Source of the DNA: JAHEJA01 sp965656445
GTDB taxonomy: Bacteria; Pseudomonadota; Alphaproteobacteria; Rhodobacterales; Rhodobacteraceae
Assembly (NCBI GenBank): GCA_965656445.1
Contig: CBFHKO010000001.1
Coordinates: 879,070 to 943,069 of the forward strand
Length of the DNA stretch: 64,000 nucleotides
Direction of reading: 5' to 3'
The translations under genes and the position numbers were made by a program. The notes beneath the pieces were generated by a model. That model was given only the letters and a program-made list of their open reading frames with translations, did no database searches and had not been told where the DNA came from. This document shows, piece by piece, positions 24,911-34,036 of this stretch. The stretch's first letter is position 1; every line of letters begins with the position of its first letter.

Positions 24911-26086
24911 ATGCGGCGCATTTTATCAGGTATTTTTGCACTCACATTGGCGCATTCTGCGCAAGCGGCGACTCAATGTGGCGGCACCTTCAACAATTTT
25001 GTCTCAGGCCTCAAATCTGAAGCCACAAGCAGAGGCTATTCCTCTCAAACGATCAATTCCTTTTTCCAAGGCGTCAGCCAAGACCCCAAAGTCATCAAAG
25101 CAGACCGATCGCAAGGCGTCTTCCAACTTCCTTTCTTAGACTTCTCAAGCCGATTAATCAGCAAACATCGCCTTGATCATGGAAAAAAGAACGCGGCCAA
25201 ATTCAAATCAACCTTTGATCGCATTGAACGCGATTACGGAATTTCACGCGGTGTTCTTTTGGCATTTTGGGCCTTTGAAACCGACTACGGCGCGGTCCAA
25301 GGGAACTTCAACACGCGCAACGCATTGGTTACATTGGCCCATGATTGCCGACGCCCTGAGCTCTTCCGCCCCCAAGTTTTTGCAGCGCTAGAACTTTATC
25401 GCCGTGGCGACTTTGACCCCATCACGACCCAAGGCGCATGGGCGGGCGAAATTGGCATGGTGCAAATGTTGCCTGGGGACATTTTAGAAAGTGGCGTTGA
25501 TGGGGATGGCGATGGCCGTGTCACATTGAAAACATCTGCACCAGATGCCCTGATGACTGGGGCGAAAATGCTTCATGAATTAGGCTGGAAACGAGGTCAA
25601 CCTTGGCTTCAAGAGGTTATCGTTCCTCAAAATCTTGATTGGTCGCAAACAGGACTTGATACAGAAAAATCCGTGTCTCAATGGGCGAACCTCGGCGTCA
25701 AACCACGCGCAGGATCCTTACCGAGCGGCAATATGAAAGCCTCAGTTCTTTTGCCCCAAGGCCGCAATGGACCCGCATTCCTCGCCTACCCTAACTTCCG
25801 CGTCTACTTTGAATGGAACAAAAGCTTCGTCTACGTGACAACAGCTGCTTACTTTGGCACCCGCTTAGAGGGCGCAAGCCCCTATCGGGCTGGCAACCCA
25901 AGCCCAGCGCTTTCAGGTCAGCAAATGAAAAGCCTGCAAAGCAAATTGGTAAAACGGGGATATGACGTCGGTAAAATTGACGGTATATTAGGGGCAAAAA
26001 CACGCGCCGCCGTTCAAGACGTTCAAAAGAAACTCGGCCTACCAGCAGACGCGTGGCCAACGACTGCTTTGCTAAACGCATTGTAA
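24911..26086 (+). CDS. Lytic murein transglycosylase (MltB-like) with peptidoglycan-binding domain
   Basis: Periplasmic enzyme that cleaves the MurNAc-GlcNAc bond with 1,6-anhydro formation. I start at MRRILSGIFALTLAHSAQA (ATG 24911, GGGAG upstream), a signal peptide; 391 residues. The SLT_2 domain covers about 25-310; the catalytic glutamate is E123 in AFWAFETDYGAVQG, and WAGEIGMVQMLPGDIL is also a family motif. A C-terminal PG_binding_1 domain (about 335-391) has LVKRGYDVGKIDGILGAKT. It stands alone between the response regulator and smc and has no visible lipobox. Confidence 0.92.
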   Translation: MRRILSGIFALTLAHSAQAATQCGGTFNNFVSGLKSEATSRGYSSQTINSFFQGVSQDPKVIKADRSQGVFQLPFLDFSSRLISKHRLDHGKKNAAKFKSTFDRIERDYGISRGVLLAFWAFETDYGAVQGNFNTRNALVTLAHDCRRPELFRPQVFAALELYRRGDFDPITTQGAWAGEIGMVQMLPGDILESGVDGDGDGRVTLKTSAPDALMTGAKMLHELGWKRGQPWLQEVIVPQNLDWSQTGLDTEKSVSQWANLGVKPRAGSLPSGNMKASVLLPQGRNGPAFLAYPNFRVYFEWNKSFVYVTTAAYFGTRLEGASPYRAGNPSPALSGQQMKSLQSKLVKRGYDVGKIDGILGAKTRAAVQDVQKKLGLPADAWPTTALLNAL

Positions 26087-26142
26087 ACCTTACGGGATGG
26101 TGGGTGGGGCGATGTGCTCTGCACGAGCGACACTCACCATTC

Positions 26143-29100
26143 TTACGCGACCAAGGCTTCTGCTTTCTTCAAGTCAACAGACACCAGTTGCGACACACCT
26201 TGCTCCTGCATTGTAACCCCAAATAATCGATCCATCCGTGCCATCGTGACCGCATGGTGCGTGATGATCAAAAACCTGGTATTCGTGCGTCGGCACATTT
26301 CGTCCAATAGATCACAAAAGCGCGTCACATTGGCATCATCGAGTGGCGCATCAACTTCGTCCAACACACAAATCGGCGCAGGGTTTGCCAAAAACACCGC
26401 AAAAATCAACGCCATCGCGGTCAAGGTTTGCTCCCCCCCCGACAAAAGCGACAGTGTACTTAATTTCTTACCCGGCGGTTGGCACATAATCTCCAAACCG
26501 GCCTCTAGCGGATCATCACTTTCAACCAACTCAAGAGTGGCTTCCCCCCCACCAAAGAGATGTGAAAACAACAATCCGAAATTACTGTTCACTTGCTCAA
26601 ACGCAGTCAAAAGACGCTCGCGGCCCTCTCGGTTCAAACTTGCAATTCCCCCTCGAAGGGTCTTGATCGCATCTTCCAAGTCCGCCTTTTCTCTTACCAG
26701 CTCCGTATGCTCAACCTCAATGTCTTTGGCATCTTCTTCGGCGCGCAGGTTCACGGCTCCCAAGGCCTCCCGCTGTCGCTTCAATCGATTAACTTCCCCC
26801 TCGATTGCTTCCGAGGCAGGTAACTTGTCAGGATCCACATCAAGCTGGGCCAGCAAATTTTCTGGCGTGGCATCAAGCTCTTCTGCCATGCGCTCCGCCG
26901 CGTGAACCACGCTGTCCTGAGCGGCATCTGCACGCGCTTCAGAACGCGCACGAACTTCACGTGCCTCAGAGGCTGCTCGTTCTGCATCTCGCTCTGCGCT
27001 CATTGCCTCTCTTAACTGCGTTTCTGCATCAGCCAAAGCATCAGATGCCGCCTTGCGACGTGTCTCGGCGGTCTCAATCGCCCCATTCAAATCCACCCGT
27101 TTTGCCGCCAATTCTTCGGGCTGGGCCGAGGCAGTCGTTAATTCCGTTTCGGCTTCAAGCTTACGCTCACTTAATTCGGCACTGCGCTTTTCCGCAGAAT
27201 CCAAGCGATGTGTCCACCCACTTATCTCCTTGGTCACTTCTTGGCTACGGCGTGTTCGGTTTTCCCCTTCACGACGCAATTCATCAAAAGCGGACCGTTT
27301 GGACATCATCGTAATCCGCGCCGCTTCCACCGTCATTTTGACCGCATCGACCTGACCACGCGCCTCGTCCAAATCACCTAACTCAGCAAAGGCTGTTTCT
27401 GCGTCGCTCAATTGACGCCGTGCAGCAAGCGCCTCTTCTTCATGACGGCTCACAGCCAAGCCAAGACTCTCTAATCGCCCCTCAGCCAAGTTCCGATCCG
27501 CTTCGGCTCGGCTTAGCGCGCGATTGGCCTCGGCAACCTGTTGATCCGCTAGACGCCGTGCATCTCTGGCCTCTTTGTCCTTTTTGCTCAGCTCTAACAG
27601 CTCAGCAGTTAGCATGTCATGTGCGCCGCGGGCTCCGTCCACTCGGACGCTCGCCCGCTCCATTTGCTGCTTTAGCTCTTCAAGGCGGTTCAACTGCTGC
27701 AACCTCAAGGCCGCCGCCGATGGCGCATCTTCGGACCAAGCGCGATAGCCATCCCATCGCCACAAATCCCCCTCAGGGCTGACCAAGCGTTGACCGGGTT
27801 TTAGCGCCGCTTGCAGTCTATTTCCCTCATCCGAGTCAACCAATCCAATTTGGCTCATGCGGCGTGCCAAAACATCTGGTACGGAGACGTGGTTCGTCAA
27901 CGCTGTTATACCTGTCGGGAGAGCCTGAGACACGTCATAATCCTCAAGCTGGGTCCACCCGGAGGGGCCATCGCCGTCAACTTCTGGCGCGCGTAAATCA
28001 TCGGCTAATGCCGCACCCAAAGCTTTTTCAAATCCCTTTTCGACCTGAAGCCGATCTAGGATTTGTCCACCCTCGGCTGTGTCTCGCTCAACCAGTTTAG
28101 CAAGGGCGGTCACTTCGGCGCGTAATGCGTTGGCTTCACCTTCGGCTTCAGAGCGTTCGGCTCTTGCGTCTGCTTCGCGTGACTGGGTCTGGGCACGAGA
28201 TGTTTCAGCTTGCGACAACGTTTCCTCTGCCGCCGCAGCCTCCGTGACAGCCACCGCTTCTTTGCTTTGAGCCGCTTCAAAATCTGACTTTGCCTTATCC
28301 AAGGCAAGTTGACTTTGGGCCACGGCATCACGGGCTTTGATCGCCTCATGTTCTGATTTCTCAAGCGTCTTTTTGCTGTCTTCCACAAAGCGATGTGCCG
28401 ACTGGTGACGGGCGGCCAGCCGCGCGACATCCTCCGTGAGTTGGGTCAATTCGCTTTCACGATCTTGCAAAATGCGGGCGGCATCCTGTGCATCTTGGGA
28501 CGCGGCTTCGAGCTTGGCATCATGCCCCACGGCCGCCTTAGCCAATTCCTTTGCCTCCCACTCAAGGCGCTGAATGGTTTCGCCTGCATCGCGGTTCAGA
28601 CCCGTTTCACGCTCCATATCTTTATCAAGCTGGTCTATGCGGTTTTGCAGGGTGTCAATCCGACGGCGTGCTTGCTCTTCTTGATCGCTTAACGTGTCGC
28701 GCTGAACCTGAAGCCTCTGGAGAATCGCGGCGGCAACGGCCTCTTCTTCGCGAAACGGGGGGAGCGCCTCTTCGGCTTGCGCGCGTGCTTTGCTGGCTTG
28801 TCTGGCTTGCGTCTCTGCCTGCGCTGCCAATTTGGTTTGCTCTTGCAAATCTTGCTGTGCGATCAAGCGCGCTTGATCCGCATCCCGCCACCGACGAAAG
28901 AGCAATAACCCCTCAGCATGCCGCAAATCTTCACCGATTGCACGGTACCGCGCCGCTTGACGCGCTTGGCGAGCAAGTTGAGCAAGCTGATTTGCAAGCT
29001 GTTCAATGACATCATCCACGCGCGCCAGATTGCTCTCGGCCCCTTTTAGCTTGAGCTCCGCTTCGTGGCGACGTTGATAGAGCCCAGAAATGCCAGCCGC

Positions 29101-29598
29101 TTCTTCTAAAATACGACGTCTGTTTTTCGGTTTGGAATTGATCAGTTCCGCAATTTGCCCCTGACGCACCAATGCAGGTGAATGCGCCCCCGTTGACGCA
29201 TCCGCAAATAGCATTTGCACATCTCTAGCGCGGACATCTTTGCCGCCCGCTTTATAAGCACTTCCCACATCACGGGTGATGCGGCGGACAATGTCGATGA
29301 AATCTTCATCATTGAACCCCGCAGGCGCAAGGCGGTCCGTGTTATCAATCGATAGGCTCACTTCGGCAAAATTGCGCGCTGGCCTGGTTGAGGCCCCTGC
29401 AAAGATGACATCTTCCATGCCGCCGCCGCGCATCGCTTTGGGACGGTTTTCGCCCATGACCCATCTCAGTGCTTCTAATAAATTTGATTTCCCGCACCCG
29501 TTTGGTCCGACAACACCCGTCAGACCGTCCTGAATAATTAATTCAGTCGGATCTACGAAGCTTTTGAAGCCAGTCAACCTGAGTTTACTAAAATGCAA
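26143..29598 (-). CDS. smc: Chromosome segregation ATPase SMC
   Basis: Condensin-type ATPase that compacts and separates chromosomes. Walker A GPNGCGKSN (31-39) is near the N-terminus; the ABC signature LSLLSGGEQTLTA and Walker B CVLDEVDAPLDD are near the C-terminus. Two very long coiled coils rich in Glu, Ala, Arg and Gln flank a hinge at the middle (around ALGAALADDLRAPEV). A TTG start at 29598 (LHFSKLRLTGFKSF) gives 1151 residues, the usual alphaproteobacterial size, and GGTGAC lies just upstream; in-frame codons continue to 29700 but add a tail not found in the family. ScpA and ScpB are not nearby. Confidence 0.94.
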   Translation of the reverse strand: MHFSKLRLTGFKSFVDPTELIIQDGLTGVVGPNGCGKSNLLEALRWVMGENRPKAMRGGGMEDVIFAGASTRPARNFAEVSLSIDNTDRLAPAGFNDEDFIDIVRRITRDVGSAYKAGGKDVRARDVQMLFADASTGAHSPALVRQGQIAELINSKPKNRRRILEEAAGISGLYQRRHEAELKLKGAESNLARVDDVIEQLANQLAQLARQARQAARYRAIGEDLRHAEGLLLFRRWRDADQARLIAQQDLQEQTKLAAQAETQARQASKARAQAEEALPPFREEEAVAAAILQRLQVQRDTLSDQEEQARRRIDTLQNRIDQLDKDMERETGLNRDAGETIQRLEWEAKELAKAAVGHDAKLEAASQDAQDAARILQDRESELTQLTEDVARLAARHQSAHRFVEDSKKTLEKSEHEAIKARDAVAQSQLALDKAKSDFEAAQSKEAVAVTEAAAAEETLSQAETSRAQTQSREADARAERSEAEGEANALRAEVTALAKLVERDTAEGGQILDRLQVEKGFEKALGAALADDLRAPEVDGDGPSGWTQLEDYDVSQALPTGITALTNHVSVPDVLARRMSQIGLVDSDEGNRLQAALKPGQRLVSPEGDLWRWDGYRAWSEDAPSAAALRLQQLNRLEELKQQMERASVRVDGARGAHDMLTAELLELSKKDKEARDARRLADQQVAEANRALSRAEADRNLAEGRLESLGLAVSRHEEEALAARRQLSDAETAFAELGDLDEARGQVDAVKMTVEAARITMMSKRSAFDELRREGENRTRRSQEVTKEISGWTHRLDSAEKRSAELSERKLEAETELTTASAQPEELAAKRVDLNGAIETAETRRKAASDALADAETQLREAMSAERDAERAASEAREVRARSEARADAAQDSVVHAAERMAEELDATPENLLAQLDVDPDKLPASEAIEGEVNRLKRQREALGAVNLRAEEDAKDIEVEHTELVREKADLEDAIKTLRGGIASLNREGRERLLTAFEQVNSNFGLLFSHLFGGGEATLELVESDDPLEAGLEIMCQPPGKKLSTLSLLSGGEQTLTAMALIFAVFLANPAPICVLDEVDAPLDDANVTRFCDLLDEMCRRTNTRFLIITHHAVTMARMDRLFGVTMQEQGVSQLVSVDLKKAEALVA

Positions 29599-29740
29599 AT
29601 TGTCACCAGTTATGATTCTCTTGTTGGTATTGTGTTCGGGTGATAGGCTCTGAGTCAATGAAGCACCCCATAATCTATGAAGCGGTGCCGACTTATCCAC
29701 AACATATTGCGATCTCAGAGCGCAAATTTAAGAGAATTTA

Positions 29741-30196
29741 ATGATCAGCGTAGAGCCTGCAAATCCGACAAACTCCGCCGTGACCGCACTTTTACAGCAA
29801 AGCCATGCCTTGATGCGTCAGCTTTTTGATGAAGACGATTGCCATTTTTTGGACATCAGCGCGTTAACAGCCCCAAACATCCGTTTTTTTGCGGCGTATC
29901 GGGATGGCGTCGTGGTTGGGACTGGCGCGATTAGCCTTATGTCCGATTACGCCGAAATCAAATCAATGTTCACACACCCCGACGCGCGTGGATTAGGTGT
30001 TGCTCAGGCTGTGTTGTCCAAACTGATTGCGACAGCAGAGACGTTAGAGATGTCGGAACTCAAGCTTGAGACTGGCGTTGGTTTGGATGCGGCTCATGCG
30101 CTTTATCAAAAGAATGGGTTCGAAATTTGCGGACCCTTTGGCGATTACAGCGCATCTGAGGCCTCAATTTTCATGCGCCGCGCTCTTTCGGGTTAA
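29741..30196 (+). CDS. GNAT family N-acetyltransferase
   Basis: Acetyl-CoA-dependent acyltransferase of 151 residues. The acetyl-CoA-binding motif A is recognisable as IKSMFTHPDARGLGVAQAVL (about 88-107), followed by the ALYQKNGFEICGPFGDY motif seen in many GNATs close to the end, with EIKSMF as the central strand. Substrate unknown; similar proteins act on small amines or amino acids. It is divergent from smc, with a 142-bp gap, and its stop overlaps the convergent lipoprotein stop by 4 nt (TTAA). Confidence 0.88.
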   Translation: MISVEPANPTNSAVTALLQQSHALMRQLFDEDDCHFLDISALTAPNIRFFAAYRDGVVVGTGAISLMSDYAEIKSMFTHPDARGLGVAQAVLSKLIATAETLEMSELKLETGVGLDAAHALYQKNGFEICGPFGDYSASEASIFMRRALSG

Positions 30197-30486
30197 CAGC
30201 TTAATTTTACTGAAATAATTGATGGATCATAATTCGCGTCAACCGATTGTATTTTACACCCTGTTGCCCCCTGAATGGCGTTCAATGCGGGCTCCAAAAC
30301 GTCTAATCGGCTTGGAAATGACATGAGTGTCACTCGCTCCGCCTGAGCCAATAGCCCAACACGTCGCACATCAAAGGCAATGTCATTGGCCACAACCCGT
30401 TCCACAGGTGCGTGCCAGAATATCGGCGTTCCCGTATCACAGGCCATGAGAGGGACAATCATCAAGTACGCCACAAATTTTTTCAT
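30193..30486 (-). CDS. Small predicted lipoprotein of unknown function
   Basis: A 97-residue protein with a lipoprotein signal: MKKFVAYLMIVPLMAC, cysteine 16 in an LMAC lipobox. The mature part is short (ERVVANDIAFDVRRVGLLAQAERVTLMSFPSRLDVLEPALNAI has no family motif that I recognise) and ends ISVKLSC with another cysteine; C77 (TGCKI) and C97 could form a disulphide. It lies between a GNAT and an FCD regulator with no sign of shared function. The lipobox and compact stop overlap with the neighbour support a real gene. Confidence 0.7.
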   Translation of the reverse strand: MKKFVAYLMIVPLMACDTGTPIFWHAPVERVVANDIAFDVRRVGLLAQAERVTLMSFPSRLDVLEPALNAIQGATGCKIQSVDANYDPSIISVKLSC

Positions 30487-30574
30487 GATTTATTTAAAGC
30501 GCAAAGAGTTAACAGTTTGTCACTCGCGCCCAGAAATGTATAAGTGGTAAGGATAACTAACCAAAGGGTACCCC

Positions 30575-31342
30575 ATGCCATTTGAAAAAGTCTCGTCAGA
30601 AAAGCTTTCGAATGCCGTGACGCATCAAATTGAAAAGCTTATTTTGCGCGGAATCTTACGTCCCGGAGAGCGGCTTCCTGCGGAACGCGAGTTGGCTGAC
30701 CGATTGGGTGTCTCTAGGCCATCCCTGCGCGAGGCAATATCAGACCTTCAAGAAAGCGGGTTAATTCAATCGAGGGCGGGATCGGGAATTTATGTCGCCG
30801 ATGTTTTGGGCAATGCATTTTCACCCGCCTTGGTACGCCTCTTTGGCAGCCACGACGAAGCCGTGTTTGACTACGTCTCATTTCGCCGTGACATGGAAGG
30901 CTTGGCCGCAGAACGCGCCGCCCTCTTTGCCTCAGATACAGATTTGAAAATCATTCAAACCATTTTTGACAAAATGGACGATGCGCATCGGAAGAAAAAT
31001 GACGCGCTTGAGGCCAGCTTAGATGCGGAATTTCACTTCGCCATCATCGAAGCAAGCCACAATGTCGTCATGCTGCATATGATGCGATCCATGTACGAGC
31101 TGTTGAAAAATGGTGTCTTTTATAATCGACAAGTCATCTTTACCCGTCACGTTGGACGCAGCGAGCTGTTTGAACAACACAGGCGGATCAATGATGCGTT
31201 ACAATCTCGTGACCCCAAAGAGGCCCGCGCCGCCGTTGAGGCACATCTTTCCTATGTTGAGCAATCTCTCTTGGATCAACGCAAATCCGAGAAAAACGAA
31301 GCAATTGCACAACGTCGCTATCAACACGAACAATTGAGGTAA
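30575..31342 (+). CDS. FadR-subfamily (GntR/FCD) transcriptional regulator
   Basis: DNA-binding regulator of 255 residues. The N-terminal winged helix (about 8-75) has GILRPGERLPAERELADRLG and VSRPSLREAI, typical of GntR proteins. The C-terminal FCD domain (about 95-225) keeps a metal-site pattern of histidines in DAEFHFAI, FEQHRRI and VEAHLSY. Such proteins sense organic acids such as pyruvate, lactate or glycolate, but the ligand here is unknown. The C-terminus is rich in Glu, Arg and Gln. It starts 88 bp from the divergent lipoprotein and is followed after 5 nt by a methyltransferase, so the two are probably cotranscribed. Confidence 0.9.
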   Translation: MPFEKVSSEKLSNAVTHQIEKLILRGILRPGERLPAERELADRLGVSRPSLREAISDLQESGLIQSRAGSGIYVADVLGNAFSPALVRLFGSHDEAVFDYVSFRRDMEGLAAERAALFASDTDLKIIQTIFDKMDDAHRKKNDALEASLDAEFHFAIIEASHNVVMLHMMRSMYELLKNGVFYNRQVIFTRHVGRSELFEQHRRINDALQSRDPKEARAAVEAHLSYVEQSLLDQRKSEKNEAIAQRRYQHEQLR

Positions 31343-31347
31343 GCCAT

Positions 31348-31944
31348 ATGTCTATGTGGGATGAAAAATACAGTGACGACAGCTATTTTTATGGCACAGA
31401 ACCGAACGATTTCCTCAAGGAAAATGTAACCCACTTGCCAATGAGCAAGGTTTTGTGTCTCGCGGATGGTGAGGGGCGTAATTCTGTATATTTGGCAAAA
31501 CAAGGATATAGCGTGACTTCCGTTGATGCCTCTCCTGTCGGACTGGACAAGGCAAAACGTTTAGCACAGGAAAACAACGTAGAGATCACCACGATTTGCG
31601 CTGACCTCAATGAGTTTGACCTCGGTGACATGGAATGGGATGGCATTGTCTCAATCTTTTGCCACTTGCCAGCACCGCTGCGCGCCAAGGTTCATGGCGC
31701 TGTGCCATCAGCACTGACAGTAAACGGCGTCTTCCTCTTGGAAGCCTATACTCCAAAACAACTAGAATTTGGAACCGGCGGCCCGAGATCAGAAGCCTTT
31801 TTAATGTCGCAAGATCAACTCACCACCGACTTAGATGGCCTCGACTTTGTTCAACTGCATGAAACAATCCGCACAATCACCGAAGGCCAAGGTCACAACG
31901 GTCAAAGCGCGGTCGTTCAGTGCATCGCCAAAAAACGCGCTTAG
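31348..31944 (+). CDS. Class I SAM-dependent methyltransferase (TehB-like)
   Basis: Small-molecule methyltransferase of 198 residues. The start MSMWDEKYSDDSYFYGTEPN is the usual opening of TehB/UbiE-like small methyltransferases. The SAM-binding strand VLCLADGEGRNSVYLA (about 35-50) is motif I, with VTSVDASPVGLDKA as motif II. The substrate is not clear; relatives methylate tellurite, selenium or small thiols. It follows the FCD regulator by 5 nt, so the regulator may control it. Its stop overlaps the DUF1523 stop by 4 nt (TTAG). Confidence 0.88.
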   Translation: MSMWDEKYSDDSYFYGTEPNDFLKENVTHLPMSKVLCLADGEGRNSVYLAKQGYSVTSVDASPVGLDKAKRLAQENNVEITTICADLNEFDLGDMEWDGIVSIFCHLPAPLRAKVHGAVPSALTVNGVFLLEAYTPKQLEFGTGGPRSEAFLMSQDQLTTDLDGLDFVQLHETIRTITEGQGHNGQSAVVQCIAKKRA

Positions 31945-32537
31945 CGCCCTAGCTTGTCGTTCATCCAATCGTCAACACGTTCAAGTCGTGGATCAATCCG
32001 TGCTTCGCGGAAGCGCACCCAACGCACCCACAGCCCCCAGAACAAAGCCGCCAAGAGCGTCAAGCGAATGATGTTTCCCCATGGAATTAGGCGCACATTT
32101 GGGTCCTCAATTGGACGAATAGACAAGGCATTGGGGTAAATCGACAAATACTCATTGCGCCACCCGTAATGGCGGACCACAACCCACTGCGTCTCTGCTT
32201 CGCTTTTCTTGCTGATCATATCTGAGGCTTCAGCCTGAAGGTTTGATGTGTCAAATTTAAAGAATAAAGGCCAACCAAATCCCGTGTCCTCATTGCGATA
32301 AATCATCGGCTTTTCGTTGCGGCGAAAGGCCTGAATGAAAAAGACGTCTCTATTGGTTGGGTTAGCCGCGCTTCCAGAATCCCCACCAGACCAGAACAAA
32401 GAATTCGTACCGAAATCGATCCGCTTTTCATAGGTATCCGTAATACGGGCGATATCCTGTTGTGGAAGGGTGTAGTGTAAAAGGCCGACAATAAACAAAA
32501 CGAAAATAATACGAATAGCCCACTTCAAATACCGCAT
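31941..32537 (-). CDS. DUF1523 family membrane protein
   Basis: A 198-residue protein with an N-terminal membrane helix (AIRIIFVLFIVGLLHYTLP), a soluble central domain (about 30-140; RNEDTGFGWPLFFKFDTSNLQ, VVRHYGWRNEYLSIYPNA) and a second helix (IIRLTLLAALFWGLW) before a basic C-terminus. The layout and the RHYGWR motif match DUF1523, a family of unknown function in alphaproteobacteria. The central domain probably faces the periplasm. The gene is alone, convergent with the methyltransferase. Confidence 0.85.
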   Translation of the reverse strand: MRYLKWAIRIIFVLFIVGLLHYTLPQQDIARITDTYEKRIDFGTNSLFWSGGDSGSAANPTNRDVFFIQAFRRNEKPMIYRNEDTGFGWPLFFKFDTSNLQAEASDMISKKSEAETQWVVVRHYGWRNEYLSIYPNALSIRPIEDPNVRLIPWGNIIRLTLLAALFWGLWVRWVRFREARIDPRLERVDDWMNDKLGR

Positions 32538-32654
32538 CTCATGCTCCTAATCTATTTAGCCAATAATATAGAGATATCCTGCGGCAGTTACACTAGGGCG
32601 TTTAAAAAATAACGCACAGCGTGATCAATTATGCACCAATTCAAATAAACCTGC

Positions 32655-32672
32655 CGCGCCCGACAGGGCGCG
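32655..32672 (-). terminator. GC-rich hairpin downstream of creatinase
   Basis: CGCGCCC-TGTC-GGGCGCG on the minus strand, about 20 nt after the creatinase stop. Only an interrupted T stretch (GTTTATTT) follows, so termination strength is uncertain. Confidence 0.5.
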
Positions 32673-32692
32673 ACATTTTGGAAAGACCCGTT

Positions 32693-33901
32693 TTATCCAA
32701 CTATGTTGAAGTCTGGACCATAGGGGTAGCCGGTGATGTTTTCATTCCCATCCTCAGTGATAATCAGGATATCATGTTCCCGATAGCCACCGGCCCCTTT
32801 TTGACCCTCAGGCAAGGTCAGCATAGGCTCCATAGAAATCACCATTCCCGGCTCCAAAACGGTATCTATATCCTCGCGCAACTCTAGCCCTGCTTCGCGA
32901 CCATAGTAATGCGAGAGCACACCGAAGGAATGCCCATAGCCAAAAGTACGATATTGGAGCAACTCTTTTTCCTCCAAAAATTCGTTGATTTTCTGCGTCA
33001 CCTCCGCACAGCTCACACCTGGTTTTAACAAACTCATCCCATATTCATGGGTATCCACATTCGCCTGCCAAATTTTCAAGCTTTCTTCATTCACCTCTTT
33101 GACAAACAAGGTCCGTTCAAGGGCGGTATAATAGCCTGAGATCATAGGAAACGTATTCAATGACAGGATATCCCCACGCTCCAACTTGCGCGAGGTCACA
33201 GGATTATGTGCGCCATCCGTGTTAATCCCTGATTGAAACCACACCCAAGTATCGCGATATTCCGCATCGGGAAAGGCTTTGGCAATTTCCAGCTCCATCG
33301 CATCGCGCCCAGCCATGGCAATATCAATTTCACGCGCACCCTCATGGATTGCCTCTCGAATTGCATAACCGCCCACATCCGCAACACGCGCGCCTTCACG
33401 GATCAAACTCAACTCAGCAGGTGATTTATGCATGCGCTGAATCATACAAGACGGCGCGATGTCGATAGTTTGCTTAGGTTTCAAGAAATGCTCCAACTTA
33501 CCCAGTTGAACATAAGGCAAATGATCCCCCTCGAACCCGATAATCTGACCTTTACCAGTCACCGACGTGATCGCGCGCCAATAATTGTCTCTTTGCCAAT
33601 CTGTATAGGTAATATTATCACCATAAGACCGCCGCCAAGGTTGCCCTGCATCAATGCCTGCTGAAATTGTGACGCACTGATCCCCTGTCACAACCAACCC
33701 ATACGGGCGGCCAAAAGCACAGTATAGAAACCCTGAATAATAGGCGATAGAGTGCATGGATGTGAACACAGCCGCATCCACACCTAAGTTTGACATGATC
33801 CTTCGCAGCTTTGCGATCCGAGCGGCATATTCGCTGTCATCGAATTGAAGTTTTGATTTTTCACCATTGTGAAAACGATACATTTCTGGACGTGTAGTCA
33901 T
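32693..33901 (-). CDS. Creatinase (creatine amidinohydrolase)
   Basis: M24-fold hydrolase that splits creatine into sarcosine and urea in the cytoplasm. I start at MTTRPEMYRFHNG (ATG 33901, GGAGGGT upstream), 402 residues, matching known creatinases of about 404. The match runs the whole length by recollection of the Pseudomonas enzyme: YYSGFLYCAFGRPYGLVVT, QPWRRSYGDNITYTDWQRDNY, WFQSGINTDGAHNPVT with the catalytic histidine at 232, and FGYGHSFGVLSHYYGREAG. The metal ligands of related aminopeptidases are not expected in creatinase. A formamidase-like hydrolase gene lies upstream. Sarcosine formed could feed the oxidoreductase at 46123-48627. Confidence 0.9.
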   Translation of the reverse strand: MTTRPEMYRFHNGEKSKLQFDDSEYAARIAKLRRIMSNLGVDAAVFTSMHSIAYYSGFLYCAFGRPYGLVVTGDQCVTISAGIDAGQPWRRSYGDNITYTDWQRDNYWRAITSVTGKGQIIGFEGDHLPYVQLGKLEHFLKPKQTIDIAPSCMIQRMHKSPAELSLIREGARVADVGGYAIREAIHEGAREIDIAMAGRDAMELEIAKAFPDAEYRDTWVWFQSGINTDGAHNPVTSRKLERGDILSLNTFPMISGYYTALERTLFVKEVNEESLKIWQANVDTHEYGMSLLKPGVSCAEVTQKINEFLEEKELLQYRTFGYGHSFGVLSHYYGREAGLELREDIDTVLEPGMVISMEPMLTLPEGQKGAGGYREHDILIITEDGNENITGYPYGPDFNIVG

Positions 33902-33981
33902 TTTGACCCTCCATTGATCCAACAAAAGAAGGTCCCGGCGTACAGGACTGTAATTTTTAAAGGCTTTCATGAAAGATCACG

Positions 33982-33998
33982 GGGCGACGCCATCGCCC
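33982..33998 (-). other. Intergenic hairpin between hydrolase and creatinase genes
   Basis: GGGCGA-TGGCG-TCGCCC on the minus strand in the gap between the two genes. The sequence GGGGCGACGCC also occurs at 5519 (inside repeat copy A) and at 11031, so it may be a remnant of the same module. No T tract follows. Confidence 0.4.
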
Positions 33999-34036
33999 TT
34001 GCCTGTCCTCACATCAACCTGATTTTTCGCCACTTA

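Noticed and set aside
26593..29009. Several long plus-strand open frames inside smc
   Set aside because: They are mirror frames of a highly biased coding region; no family, no ribosome binding sites, and smc on the other strand explains the whole stretch.
30541..30575. TGGT...ACCA before the FCD regulator as a FadR-type operator
   Set aside because: The half sites are 11 bp apart rather than the 3 expected and the rest is not symmetric.
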